Below are positions 40,047 through 47,520 of a stretch of 64,000 nucleotides of DNA, in pieces; position 1 is the stretch's first letter; every line of letters begins with the position of its first letter. Below the pieces are notes generated by a model that searched no databases, had not been told where the DNA came from, and saw only the letters and a program-made list of their open reading frames with translations. The translations under genes and the position numbers were made by a program. The DNA is taken from positions 32,915 through 96,914 of the forward strand of contig CBFHRK010000003.1 of the NCBI GenBank assembly GCA_965658225.1, given 5' to 3'. Origin of the DNA: ECT2AJA-044 sp965658225 (GTDB lineage: Bacteria; Bacteroidota; Bacteroidia; Flavobacteriales; ECT2AJA-044).

Positions 40047-42186
40047 TTTTCGACTCTATAGATTGGTCAACCACAGCTTCTTCTTGATTTTCATCATCGC
40101 TTTTCGGACTCGTTGAATCCGTTTCGCCACCGGCTACCTTTATATCGGAATCACTCGATGATTCTTTTTTGCTAGACTCAACCGCTTGGCCATTTTTCGG
40201 GGTCATATCGAGTTCTTCTTTCACCCAAGGGCGCTTTCCGAAAATCAATTCAAGATCCTCTTTAAAAATGACCTCCTCTTCAAGAAGCTTGTCGGCTAAT
40301 TTAATAAGTTTATCCTTATTGTCATTCAACAGGTCAATAGCTCTTTTATATTGATCTTCAATTAGCTGCTTAACTTCTTGATCAATAATTACCGCTGTGT
40401 GCTCCGAATAAGGTTTTCCAAAGGAATAATCACTCTGGCCAGATGAGTCATAGTAAGTGACGTTCCCGATCTTATCATTGAGTCCGTACACAGTCACCAT
40501 CGCTTGGGCTTGCTTTGTAACTTTTTCCAAGTCACTCAATGCACCCGTACTTATTTTGTCGAACATTACTTTTTCGGCCGCTCTACCACCCATCGTTGCA
40601 CACATTTCATCAAGTAGTTGTTCCGTGCGCGTGATTGAACGCTCTTCCGGCAAATACCAAGCAGCTCCAAGCGATCTTCCTCGCGGAATGATGGTTACTT
40701 TCACCAACGGAGCTGCGTGCTCTAACAACCAACTCACTGTCGCGTGGCCGGCTTCGTGGTAAGCGATGGTTTTCTTTTCTTCGGTGGTAATTATTTTGTT
40801 TTTCTTTTCAAGTCCACCGATGATTCGATCAACGGCATCAAGAAAATCTTGCCGCTCAACTTCTTTTTTACCTTTTCGGGCAGCTACCAAAGCTGCTTCA
40901 TTGCACACATTCGCAATATCCGCACCACTAAAGCCAGGTGTTTGGCGAGCTAAAAAATCGATTTCAAGTTCCTTGCTGATTTTTAAGGGGCGTAAATGAA
41001 CATCAAAAATCTCTTTACGCTCCAATAAATCCGGAAGGTCAACGTGGATTTGACGATCAAAACGACCCGCACGCATCAGTGCCCGATCAAGAACATCGGC
41101 TCGGTTCGTCGCAGCCAAAACAATCACGTTGGTATCGGTTCCAAAACCATCCATTTCTGTCAATAAAGCATTCAAGGTGTTTTCCCGCTCATCATTTCCA
41201 CCGGTCATTTGAGATTTTCCTCTCGAACGACCAACGGCATCAATTTCATCTATGAAAATAATGGCCGGTGCCTTTTCCTTCGCTTGCTTGAAAAGATCAC
41301 GAACTCGACTCGCTCCAACACCCACAAACATTTCAACAAAGTCGGACCCACTCAAGCTGAAAAACGGAACCTTAGCTTCTCCTGCTACTGCCTTGGCCAG
41401 TAAGGTTTTTCCCGTTCCCGGAGGCCCAACAAGTAATGCTCCTTTCGGAATTTTACCTCCTAAGTTGGTGTATTTGGTTGGTTGCTTTAGGAAGTCCACA
41501 ATTTCTTGAACTTCTTCTTTGGCTCCTTCCAAACCCGCTACGTCCTTGAAGGTAACTTTAACGTTGTTGTTTTGATCGAAGAGGGTCGCTTTGGATTTTC
41601 CAATATTGAATATTTGACCACCACCAGCGCCACCACCACTCATCCGGCGCATAATGAACACCCAAATAGCAATCATTATAATAATCGGGAAAACCCAACC
41701 GAGTACATCGCCCCAAATGTTTTCACGCTTGGTGTACTCTACCATAATTTTATCCTCCTCGCCTTCGAAAAAATCGAGCTTCTTATTGAACTCCTCAACG
41801 GTTCCAATATTGAATATGTAGTGAGGACCAGGATTGACACCACCTCCAAAGGGTTGATCGCGAACTTCTTCAAACTTTGATTGCGATAAGGCGTCTTTTC
41901 TGATGTATACTTCGGCAGACTCGTTATTAACGATCACCACTTTCTCAACTTGATCTTCTGCTAGGAAGGTCTCGAATTCTTGATAATTCGAACTCTTTAC
42001 ACTTGCATACATTCCGCTAAATAGCTGAATGCCAATGAAGAATAAGAAAATGATTGCGTAGATCCAGTAGAAGTTGAACTTCTTCTTAGGTCCGTTTCCA
42101 CCACCTCCTTTATTTCCTTCTCCCTGTCCACGTTGAAATTGTTCTTTCAAACGATTCAGTTGTTTGTCTTCTTTCTTGTTTTCCAT
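40039..42186 (-). CDS. ftsH: ATP-dependent zinc metalloprotease FtsH
   Basis: A 715-residue FtsH. It degrades misfolded membrane proteins and some regulators as a membrane-bound hexamer. Two transmembrane helices (about residues 38-60 and 165-185) flank a periplasmic domain. The AAA domain shows Walker A GPPGTGKTLLAKA, Walker B IIFIDEID, the FVG pore motif in EMFVGVGASRVRDLF and second-region-of-homology ATNRADVLDRALMRAGRFDR. The protease zinc site is HEAGH, with the third ligand expected in SDLEKVT. An acidic Ser-rich tail of about 60 residues is typical of Bacteroidota FtsH. Three bp separate it from rsfS; the next gene overlaps by 8 nt. Confidence 0.98.
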   Translation of the reverse strand: MENKKEDKQLNRLKEQFQRGQGEGNKGGGGNGPKKKFNFYWIYAIIFLFFIGIQLFSGMYASVKSSNYQEFETFLAEDQVEKVVIVNNESAEVYIRKDALSQSKFEEVRDQPFGGGVNPGPHYIFNIGTVEEFNKKLDFFEGEEDKIMVEYTKRENIWGDVLGWVFPIIIMIAIWVFIMRRMSGGGAGGGQIFNIGKSKATLFDQNNNVKVTFKDVAGLEGAKEEVQEIVDFLKQPTKYTNLGGKIPKGALLVGPPGTGKTLLAKAVAGEAKVPFFSLSGSDFVEMFVGVGASRVRDLFKQAKEKAPAIIFIDEIDAVGRSRGKSQMTGGNDERENTLNALLTEMDGFGTDTNVIVLAATNRADVLDRALMRAGRFDRQIHVDLPDLLERKEIFDVHLRPLKISKELEIDFLARQTPGFSGADIANVCNEAALVAARKGKKEVERQDFLDAVDRIIGGLEKKNKIITTEEKKTIAYHEAGHATVSWLLEHAAPLVKVTIIPRGRSLGAAWYLPEERSITRTEQLLDEMCATMGGRAAEKVMFDKISTGALSDLEKVTKQAQAMVTVYGLNDKIGNVTYYDSSGQSDYSFGKPYSEHTAVIIDQEVKQLIEDQYKRAIDLLNDNKDKLIKLADKLLEEEVIFKEDLELIFGKRPWVKEELDMTPKNGQAVESSKKESSSDSDIKVAGGETDSTSPKSDDENQEEAVVDQSIESKNE

Positions 42187-42189
42187 TTC

Positions 42190-42561
42190 TTATTTCTCTT
42201 CAATAACGCGGATGGCCGCGTCTCCCCAAAGTTCTTCTATGTTGTAAAATTCGCGGATCGATTTTTGAAAAACGTGTGCAACCACATTTACATAATCAAG
42301 TAAAACCCATTCAGAGGTGTCTCTACCTTCGATGTGCCAAGGTTTTTCTCCCATGTCTTTACGCACGCATTCTTCAATACTATCGGAGATTCCATTTACT
42401 TGCGTATTGGATGTTCCCTCACAGACAACAAAAAAATCAGTAGCTGAGTTTTCGATTTCCCTTAAATCCAGAACGACAATTTTTTGACCTTTTTTCTCTT
42501 CTATGCCCTTTACTATCACCTCTACAAGTTGCTCGGGATCTGGACCTTTTGGTTTTCTCAT
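42190..42561 (-). CDS. rsfS: Ribosome silencing factor
   Basis: A 123-residue RsfS (Iojap family). It binds uL14 on the 50S subunit and blocks subunit joining when nutrients are scarce. KIVVLDLREIENSATDFFVVCEGTSNTQVNGISDSIEE and the C-terminal PWHIEGRDTSEWVLLDYVNVVAHVFQKSIREFYNIEELWGDA are diagnostic. The ATG at 42561 (MRKPKGPDPEQLVE) is chosen; a longer reading to 42699 would run through the intergenic hairpin and the start of birA on the other strand. Head of the rsfS-ftsH-LUD-DUF2007-cdsA operon. Confidence 0.96.
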   Translation of the reverse strand: MRKPKGPDPEQLVEVIVKGIEEKKGQKIVVLDLREIENSATDFFVVCEGTSNTQVNGISDSIEECVRKDMGEKPWHIEGRDTSEWVLLDYVNVVAHVFQKSIREFYNIEELWGDAAIRVIEEK

Positions 42562-42614
42562 TAATAGACTTGTTATAACGTACGAAGTTAACGATTTTGC
42601 ACGTCCAATGTTTT

Positions 42615-42628
42615 GGCCCTCACGGGCC
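42615..42628 (+). repeat. Dispersed hairpin element between rsfS and birA
   Basis: GGCCC-TCAC-GGGCC then GATG, in the 93-bp intergenic region between the divergent genes. It is one of the few elements outside coding sequence, where a regulatory role could be tested. Confidence 0.55.
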
Positions 42629-42654
42629 GATGACTTCTTAATTGATTTCGCTAA

Positions 42655-43401
42655 ATGACTCCACTTTTTGTCGGCCGTACACTTATTGAACACGATCATC
42701 TAGACTCTACCAATAGTTATGCCTTAAAGGTGCTCAGAAATCAAAACATGCCCGAAGGAACCGTTATTTTCACCGAAAATCAAACCGAGGGGCGCGGACA
42801 AGTTCAAAATCAATGGGTAAGTGAATCTGCTGATAGTCTGACCTTTAGCGTTGTTTTGTACCCTCATTTTTTAAGTGCCTCCGACCAGTTTCAACTGAAT
42901 AAAGCAATCTCTTTAGGGGTTTATGACTATTTGTCAGAGCATACCGATGGGGTTCGCATTAAATGGCCGAACGATCTCTTAATTGGCGGAAAAAAGGTGG
43001 GCGGAATTCTAATCGAAAATCAATTAAAAGGAAATGCGCTTGCCTGCTCTGTAGTCGGAATTGGTCTTAACCTCAATCAAAGAAGGTTTCCCAGGGCATT
43101 AAATGGAGCAACATCCATCTATAAATTTACGCGCGTACAGTATGAGCCGCGAAAAGAAATGCTTCGATTATGTTCTTTTATTGAAGCTCGATATCTCCAA
43201 ATACGGCAACGATCAAGAGATTTACGCGCCGATTATTTTCGGGCACTTCATCAAAATGCAGGCTGGTTCCGCTACGAAGATCAAAACGGGCCATTTGAAG
43301 CAGAAATAGTAGGGGTGGAGCCTGCGGGCCGACTCATACTTAGAGATCGAGAAGGGAATCAAAGGCCCTACGCATTCAAGGAAGTGCGCTTTACTAATTA
43401 A
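42655..43401 (+). CDS. birA: Biotin--[acetyl-CoA-carboxylase] ligase
   Basis: A 248-residue biotin protein ligase. It makes biotinyl-AMP and transfers biotin to the lysine of the acetyl-CoA carboxylase BCCP subunit. Catalytic-core motifs are DHLDSTNSYALKVL, GRGQVQNQWVS (the biotinyl-AMP loop), SVVLYP, VRIKWPNDLLIGGKKVGGILIE and GIGLNLNQ. There is no N-terminal winged helix, so this is a class I enzyme without repressor function. The C-terminal SH3-like cap is present (VGVEPAGRLILRDREG). It is divergent from rsfS; no perfect -7 box was found, only TGATTTCG close to the ATG. Confidence 0.96.
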   Translation: MTPLFVGRTLIEHDHLDSTNSYALKVLRNQNMPEGTVIFTENQTEGRGQVQNQWVSESADSLTFSVVLYPHFLSASDQFQLNKAISLGVYDYLSEHTDGVRIKWPNDLLIGGKKVGGILIENQLKGNALACSVVGIGLNLNQRRFPRALNGATSIYKFTRVQYEPRKEMLRLCSFIEARYLQIRQRSRDLRADYFRALHQNAGWFRYEDQNGPFEAEIVGVEPAGRLILRDREGNQRPYAFKEVRFTN

Positions 43402-43784
43402 AGCCCTTTTAGTTTTTCCTCAATTTTAGAAATGAAGCTTTTCAAGGGTCGCTCAACCATCATACGCAGCATGGGGTTGAAATCACCTGTAACGAATAAT
43501 TGAGCATCGCAATGCGTGTCGTCCACCTCACTCAATTCACCGATTAATTGAAAAGAAACAGAACCGGCAGATCCAAATACAATTTTGGATGGAGCAATTT
43601 CTTCTTCTTTTTTGAGCTTTACCTCGGGCATTCCTTTTAAAGCGAATTTAAATCCCTCTTCCGAAGACGAAAAATGGGCAATATCATCGGGCATTAACTG
43701 TTCAAAGTTCGCCGGATTCTTTAAGAATTCGAATAAATCGTTTGCGTTTCGCTCAATGCGAATAACTGAACTTTCAATTTTCAT
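43398..43784 (-). CDS. SRPBCC (START/Bet v1-like) domain protein
   Basis: A 128-residue protein. MKIESSVIRIERNANDLFEFLKNPANFEQLMP is the usual opening of the helix-grip SRPBCC fold, which binds hydrophobic ligands in a deep pocket; the C-terminal helix is RPLKSFISKIEEKL. No function can be assigned. It overlaps the end of birA by 4 bp (convergent) and lies 12 bp after pyrE, so it is probably co-transcribed with pyrE. Confidence 0.8.
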   Translation of the reverse strand: MKIESSVIRIERNANDLFEFLKNPANFEQLMPDDIAHFSSSEEGFKFALKGMPEVKLKKEEEIAPSKIVFGSAGSVSFQLIGELSEVDDTHCDAQLFVTGDFNPMLRMMVERPLKSFISKIEEKLKGL

Positions 43785-43796
43785 AAGTTGTCGATA

Positions 43797-44438
43797 TTAT
43801 TGTCCCCAAGTACTCGGGTTCGATCGCCATTGATTTAATAAATCGAGCTCGCTACTCTGGATATACTGGAGTTCTTGCGCTCTTTCTAATAAATGAGGGT
43901 AATCGCTTAAAGTAACTAAATCGCACTGTGCATTCTCAAAGTTTTCCTGTGCTATCGGAAATCCATAAGTGAAAAGGGCCGCCATGCCCATTACATTAGC
44001 ATCAACATCTTTTAATGCCGAATGGGCTGCCAAGCTGCTCATACCCGTGCTAATCAAATCTTCAACAATGACAACAGATTGTCCGCGATCCAAGTGTCCT
44101 TCAATTAAGTTTTGACGACCGTGTTCTTTCGATTTGCTTCGAATATAAATAAACGGAACATTGAGTTTTTCCGCTACCAAGGCACCAATAGCAATGGCTC
44201 CGGTAGCTACCCCTGCAATTACATTAGGCGTTCCGTACTGAGTTAGAATGGCTTTTGCCATTTCGTCTCTTAAGTACGTTCGAATTTGAGGATAACTCAA
44301 ACTCAGTCTGTTATCACAATAAATAGGCGACTTCCATCCCGATGCCCAAGTAAATGGATCATTGGTTTGAAGTTTAATTGCCTTAATTTGCAGTAGAAAT
44401 TCGGCCGTTTTTTTGGCCGTTTCGCGGTCTAAAATCAT
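43797..44438 (-). CDS. pyrE: Orotate phosphoribosyltransferase
   Basis: A 213-residue OPRTase. It joins orotate and PRPP to OMP, the fifth step of pyrimidine synthesis. The PRPP-binding motif is VVIVEDLISTGMSS (VIVED-x-x-T-G-x-S), the catalytic loop is RSKSKEHGRQNLIEG, and FTWASGWKSPIYCDNRLSL is the characteristic N-terminal segment. The ATG at 44438 is supported by a perfect TACATTTG box ending 5 bp upstream (44444-44451); a longer reading to 44498 covers that box. The NUDIX gene begins divergently inside the same box. Confidence 0.96.
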   Translation of the reverse strand: MILDRETAKKTAEFLLQIKAIKLQTNDPFTWASGWKSPIYCDNRLSLSYPQIRTYLRDEMAKAILTQYGTPNVIAGVATGAIAIGALVAEKLNVPFIYIRSKSKEHGRQNLIEGHLDRGQSVVIVEDLISTGMSSLAAHSALKDVDANVMGMAALFTYGFPIAQENFENAQCDLVTLSDYPHLLERAQELQYIQSSELDLLNQWRSNPSTWGQ

Positions 44439-44443
44439 GGGTC

Positions 44444-44451
44444 CAAATGTA
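44444..44451 (-). promoter_or_regulatory. -7 promoter box (TACATTTG) of pyrE, overlapping the NUDIX start codon
   Basis: Perfect TAnnTTTG match 5 bp from the pyrE ATG, so a leaderless pyrE mRNA is likely. On the other strand the ATG of the NUDIX gene (44447) lies within these eight bases. Confidence 0.7.
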
Positions 44452-45028
44452 TGAAGTTTTTGTAAATGATCGTCCTTTCCGCCTATCGGCGGGACCAATA
44501 CTTTTGCACAGTGATGCAGATTTGTTGATAGAATTAAAAAACGGATATAACGATCTGGAATTAGGAAGAATAGGTCACTTTTCGATTACAGGAGATCTTG
44601 ACAAACTATGGGATCTATTTCAAAGCACTTTTAAGTTAATCTCGGCTGCAGGGGGCTGGGTCGAGAATGATCAAAAAGAATTACTCGTGATTAAAAGACT
44701 CGGTAAATGGGATCTTCCCAAGGGGAAAATGGAAAAAGGCGAGTCTAAAGAAGAATCTGCCGTGCGTGAAGTAGAAGAAGAATGCGGAATTACTGACTTA
44801 AAAATCGTGTCTGAATTAAACCCGACCTACCATACCTACCGAATTAAAGGGAAAGACATCTTAAAAACCACATTCTGGTTCGAAATGAAAACGAGTTACT
44901 CGGGAACGTTAAGGCCACAGTTAGAAGAGGGAATTGAAGAAGTTAAATGGCTCAAACGATCCGAGTTTTCAGAACTTCTATCGAATACGTACGCCAATAT
45001 CAGCCGATTGGTACAGGAACAAAAATAG
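44447..45028 (+). CDS. NUDIX hydrolase
   Basis: A 193-residue protein with the NUDIX box GKMEKGESKEESAVREVEEECGI, matching GX5EX7REUXEEXGU, near residues 91-113. It is preceded by an 80-residue N-terminal domain starting MYEVFVNDRPFRL, and VIKRLGKWDLPKGK is the usual lead-in. NUDIX enzymes hydrolyse nucleoside diphosphates linked to other groups; the two-part architecture is common in Bacteroidota but the substrate is unknown. The ATG lies inside the pyrE promoter box, and its own promoter must lie within pyrE. The end overlaps coaD (convergent) by 29 bp. A hairpin element lies at 44479-44492. Confidence 0.88.
   Translation: MYEVFVNDRPFRLSAGPILLHSDADLLIELKNGYNDLELGRIGHFSITGDLDKLWDLFQSTFKLISAAGGWVENDQKELLVIKRLGKWDLPKGKMEKGESKEESAVREVEEECGITDLKIVSELNPTYHTYRIKGKDILKTTFWFEMKTSYSGTLRPQLEEGIEEVKWLKRSEFSELLSNTYANISRLVQEQK
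44479..44492 (+). repeat. Dispersed hairpin element
   Basis: CCGCC-TATC-GGCGG then GACC; near the 5' end of the NUDIX gene, coding FRLSAG. Confidence 0.5.
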
Positions 45029-45455
45029 ATGCGTCACCTCCGTTTCTGTGCACGTCGCGAACAATGCTCGAACTAATTGCAGCGAATTCTGGGTCGGTTA
45101 ATAGGAATACGGTTTCCAGTTCGTGATCCATCATTCGATTCGCCTGGGCAATTGCTTTTTCGAATTCAAAATCGGCCGGATTCCTCAATCCGCGCAGTAT
45201 GAACTGAGCTCCTATTTTTTTACAAAATTCAACAGTTAAACCTTCGAACTGCATTACTTCGATTTCGTCTACCCCTTCAAATGCTTTCTCAATAAAACCA
45301 ATGCGCTCCTTTCTGGAGAACATATATTTCTTGTTCGCATTTTGTCCAACGCCAATAATTATTCTGTCGAACAAATGAACCGCTCGTTGCACAATATCTA
45401 CGTGTCCGTTCGTGATTGGATCGAAGCTTCCGGGGAATAAGGCGATTTTGCTCAT
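45000..45455 (-). CDS. coaD: Phosphopantetheine adenylyltransferase
   Basis: A 151-residue PPAT, the fourth step of coenzyme A synthesis: 4'-phosphopantetheine + ATP gives dephospho-CoA. ALFPGSFDPITNGHVDIVQRA holds the T/HxGH nucleotidyltransferase motif, ILRGLRNPADFEFE the phosphopantetheine site and ISSSIVRDVHRNGGD the C-terminal ISSS-x-R signature. It overlaps rsmD by 4 nt. This rsmD-coaD order is common in bacteria. Its end overlaps the NUDIX gene on the opposite strand by 29 bp. Confidence 0.98.
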   Translation of the reverse strand: MSKIALFPGSFDPITNGHVDIVQRAVHLFDRIIIGVGQNANKKYMFSRKERIGFIEKAFEGVDEIEVMQFEGLTVEFCKKIGAQFILRGLRNPADFEFEKAIAQANRMMDHELETVFLLTDPEFAAISSSIVRDVHRNGGDASIFVPVPIG

Positions 45456-45985
45456 AACTCAAAGATAGAGAAATTCACTTGCCCATATCTTCTGTGTTCT
45501 GTGAATCCATTACAGCCGCTTAAATCCTCTTCCTCCGAATGTTCTATGATTAGTATACCTTCTGCATTAAGAAGACCTTTAGCCATAATTTGATCCGCCA
45601 ATTCTGCACTCTGGAGGAGGTCATAAGGAGGGTCGGCAAAAATGAAATCGAAGGTAGCGGCTGTTTGTTCGAGAAATTGAAACACATCGGACTTCACAGT
45701 ATGAATTCCCTTTAGTTCAAGTGATTCGGCTGTTTCAGAGATAAACCGGACACATCCGAAATGCTTGTCTACGCTGGTTATATCTCCACAACCTCTCGAA
45801 GAGAGTTCAAAGCTGATACTTCCAATTCCGGCAAAAAGATCTAGGGCTTTCACTCCGTATAAATCGATTCGGTGTTGTAAAATGTTAAAAAGAGCCTCTT
45901 TTGCCCGGTCTGTAGTCGGACGAACCGGTAGGTTTTTTGGCGCTGTAATTCTTCGCCCTTTATGTGTTCCGCTTATGATTCGCAT
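45452..45985 (-). CDS. rsmD: 16S rRNA (guanine966-N2)-methyltransferase
   Basis: A 177-residue RsmD. It methylates N2 of G966 in 16S rRNA on the assembled small subunit. RIISGTHKGRRITAPKNLPVRPTTDRAKEALFNIL is the classic N-terminus, ALDLFAGIGSISFELSSRG is motif I, and FDFIFADPPYDL contains the DPPY catalytic motif. It overlaps DUF3822 by 13 nt and coaD by 4 nt, so all are translated from one mRNA. Confidence 0.97.
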   Translation of the reverse strand: MRIISGTHKGRRITAPKNLPVRPTTDRAKEALFNILQHRIDLYGVKALDLFAGIGSISFELSSRGCGDITSVDKHFGCVRFISETAESLELKGIHTVKSDVFQFLEQTAATFDFIFADPPYDLLQSAELADQIMAKGLLNAEGILIIEHSEEEDLSGCNGFTEHRRYGQVNFSIFEL

Positions 45986-46833
45986 AGATGCTGATGAAAA
46001 AGAGAGAAGTAATAGTGATCTGGCAGTTCGTCTAATATGGAGGCGAACTGGAATCCATCTGGCCGCAGGCCAAAAGTAACAAAGCGAATATATTTATACG
46101 CCATAGAGAATAGGGGAGATCGCTGATCGATTTCTCCGTAAATAACAAGAGGCGTTTTTTCGGGATTCAGCTGCAACTGCTCCATAGTAAAGAGGATGTA
46201 GTAAATGAAGTCCTCCTTTGTCTTGAAATGGAATTTATTAAAGAAAATCACTTTGCCATCCGACAGCACTAATAAGTTAATAAGGTCTGTGCCTACTTCA
46301 ATCAGCAGCCTGGTTTTGTCATCTGTTTGCCAGTTTCGAAGCATTCCGTCTATGAAAACGCTAGAGCTATGAAAACGGATGTCTCCAAAAGAGGGAGGCA
46401 GTGAAAGGGGTGGCAAAGCATAAAGGTTATGAGCCTCAACGGCTCGAAGATAGTCATTGCCCAAGGTCTCGCTCGAAAGCGTTGGCTGCATAAAATTGAG
46501 CAGGCGGCGCTCCGATTCTTTCGATTGAAATTCCTTCGGAACGAGGGTGTTGATTCCCATATCAATGCTTACACTGGAAGAATCGAAAGATTCAGAAAGA
46601 AGAGGATCGGATGCAACGAGTTCGGCCACCTTATTGGAAAGAGCTTCCGGATTATCAATTTTATTGAAGGTGTATTCCCGGACGCCAAGGAAAGTATTCT
46701 TTTCTTGATCCAGAACAGAAAAAGAAAGTCCATCCGTATTTAATCGGATGGACCTATGTTTTGGGTGAGCATTGCGTAATTGAGTCGTGTCAACAAAGTC
46801 AGAGCTCGCCTGAATTTTATTGCCAGTTACCAT
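45973..46833 (-). CDS. DUF3822 family protein
   Basis: A 286-residue protein of the DUF3822 family, found in Bacteroidota next to rsmD and coaD. The two-domain shape resembles actin/hexokinase-fold (ASKHA) proteins: SFSVLDQEKNTFLGVREYTF at the N-terminus and HSSSVFIDGMLRNWQTDDKTRLLIEVGTDLINLLVLSDGKVIFFNKF in the middle give the two phosphate-loop-like strands. No enzymatic residues can be named. Second gene in a four-gene operon; a hairpin element is at 46060-46072. Confidence 0.88.
   Translation of the reverse strand: MVTGNKIQASSDFVDTTQLRNAHPKHRSIRLNTDGLSFSVLDQEKNTFLGVREYTFNKIDNPEALSNKVAELVASDPLLSESFDSSSVSIDMGINTLVPKEFQSKESERRLLNFMQPTLSSETLGNDYLRAVEAHNLYALPPLSLPPSFGDIRFHSSSVFIDGMLRNWQTDDKTRLLIEVGTDLINLLVLSDGKVIFFNKFHFKTKEDFIYYILFTMEQLQLNPEKTPLVIYGEIDQRSPLFSMAYKYIRFVTFGLRPDGFQFASILDELPDHYYFSLFHQHLCES
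46060..46072 (-). repeat. Dispersed hairpin element
   Basis: Minus-strand TGGCC-TGC-GGCCA then GATG; codes GLRPDG in the DUF3822 gene. Confidence 0.55.
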
Positions 46834-47410
46834 TTAGCGTTGCTTCGGTCATTGACCCTACTTGAAGGTCTTTGGCGTTTGTTTGGATTAGGGTTCGATC
46901 GAGCCCTTTGAGATAAAGTTCTTTCGGAGCCATAGCCATAAATACTTGCACTACAAGGCCTCCTTCTTTTACGATTTTACCGGCATCCATTTCAAAATCT
47001 TTTCCGCCCGAGAAGGGAATCGTGTGCATCGCATCTAAGTCAAACGAGCGAAACAACGAATCTTTAATCGAAGCATATCCGAGCGTATCAATAACGATGG
47101 TATCCTTAATGTCTTCTTGTTGGTACAATTCATTGAAAAAACGGTAGCTTGAATCGCGTCGTTGTAATAAGGTAAAGGTACCCGTATCAACAAAAGCCGT
47201 TAAACGCTCAAATGAAGGAGCGAATTCACCATTCACTTCTTTATATGCGGCTTGTGCAGTACGTATGGCAATCAGTTTCTCTTTCACCACTTCCATGCGG
47301 CGCATCTTCTGATTTTCGAAACGTATAGGCGCTTGGATGATTTCATACAGCCAGTATGACAAGCCAAGAGCAACAATTACTAGGACAACTTTAATTACGA
47401 GCGATCTCAT
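46817..47410 (-). CDS. Single-span membrane protein, unknown (pseudopilin-like outline)
   Basis: A 197-residue protein that I cannot assign to a family. One N-terminal membrane segment (SLVIKVVLVIVALGLSYWLYEII) is followed by a helix KLIAIRTAQAAYKEVNGEFAPSFERLTAFVDTGTF and a beta-rich remainder. Hydrophobic N-terminus, long helix and globular head recall type II pseudopilins, but no G/A-F prepilin peptidase site is visible. The start at 47410 is preferred to an extension reaching 47473. It overlaps DUF3822 by 17 nt and heads the operon; it diverges from the helicase gene, and TTCTTTTG close to the start is a one-mismatch -7 box. Confidence 0.7.
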   Translation of the reverse strand: MRSLVIKVVLVIVALGLSYWLYEIIQAPIRFENQKMRRMEVVKEKLIAIRTAQAAYKEVNGEFAPSFERLTAFVDTGTFTLLQRRDSSYRFFNELYQQEDIKDTIVIDTLGYASIKDSLFRSFDLDAMHTIPFSGGKDFEMDAGKIVKEGGLVVQVFMAMAPKELYLKGLDRTLIQTNAKDLQVGSMTEATLNGNWQ

Positions 47411-47491
47411 TGCGCAAAAGAATGTTTGATGTGGAACAAATCTACAATTTTTTTTCGTCCGAAAAATCTGCATTTAAGGTGCCAACAGCCT

Positions 47492-47499
47492 TATCTTTG
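47492..47499 (+). promoter_or_regulatory. -7 promoter box (TATCTTTG) of the helicase gene
   Basis: Perfect TAnnTTTG match 21 bp upstream of the ATG at 47521. Confidence 0.65.
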
Positions 47500-47520
47500 G
47501 GCTTAACACAAACTTAAAGA

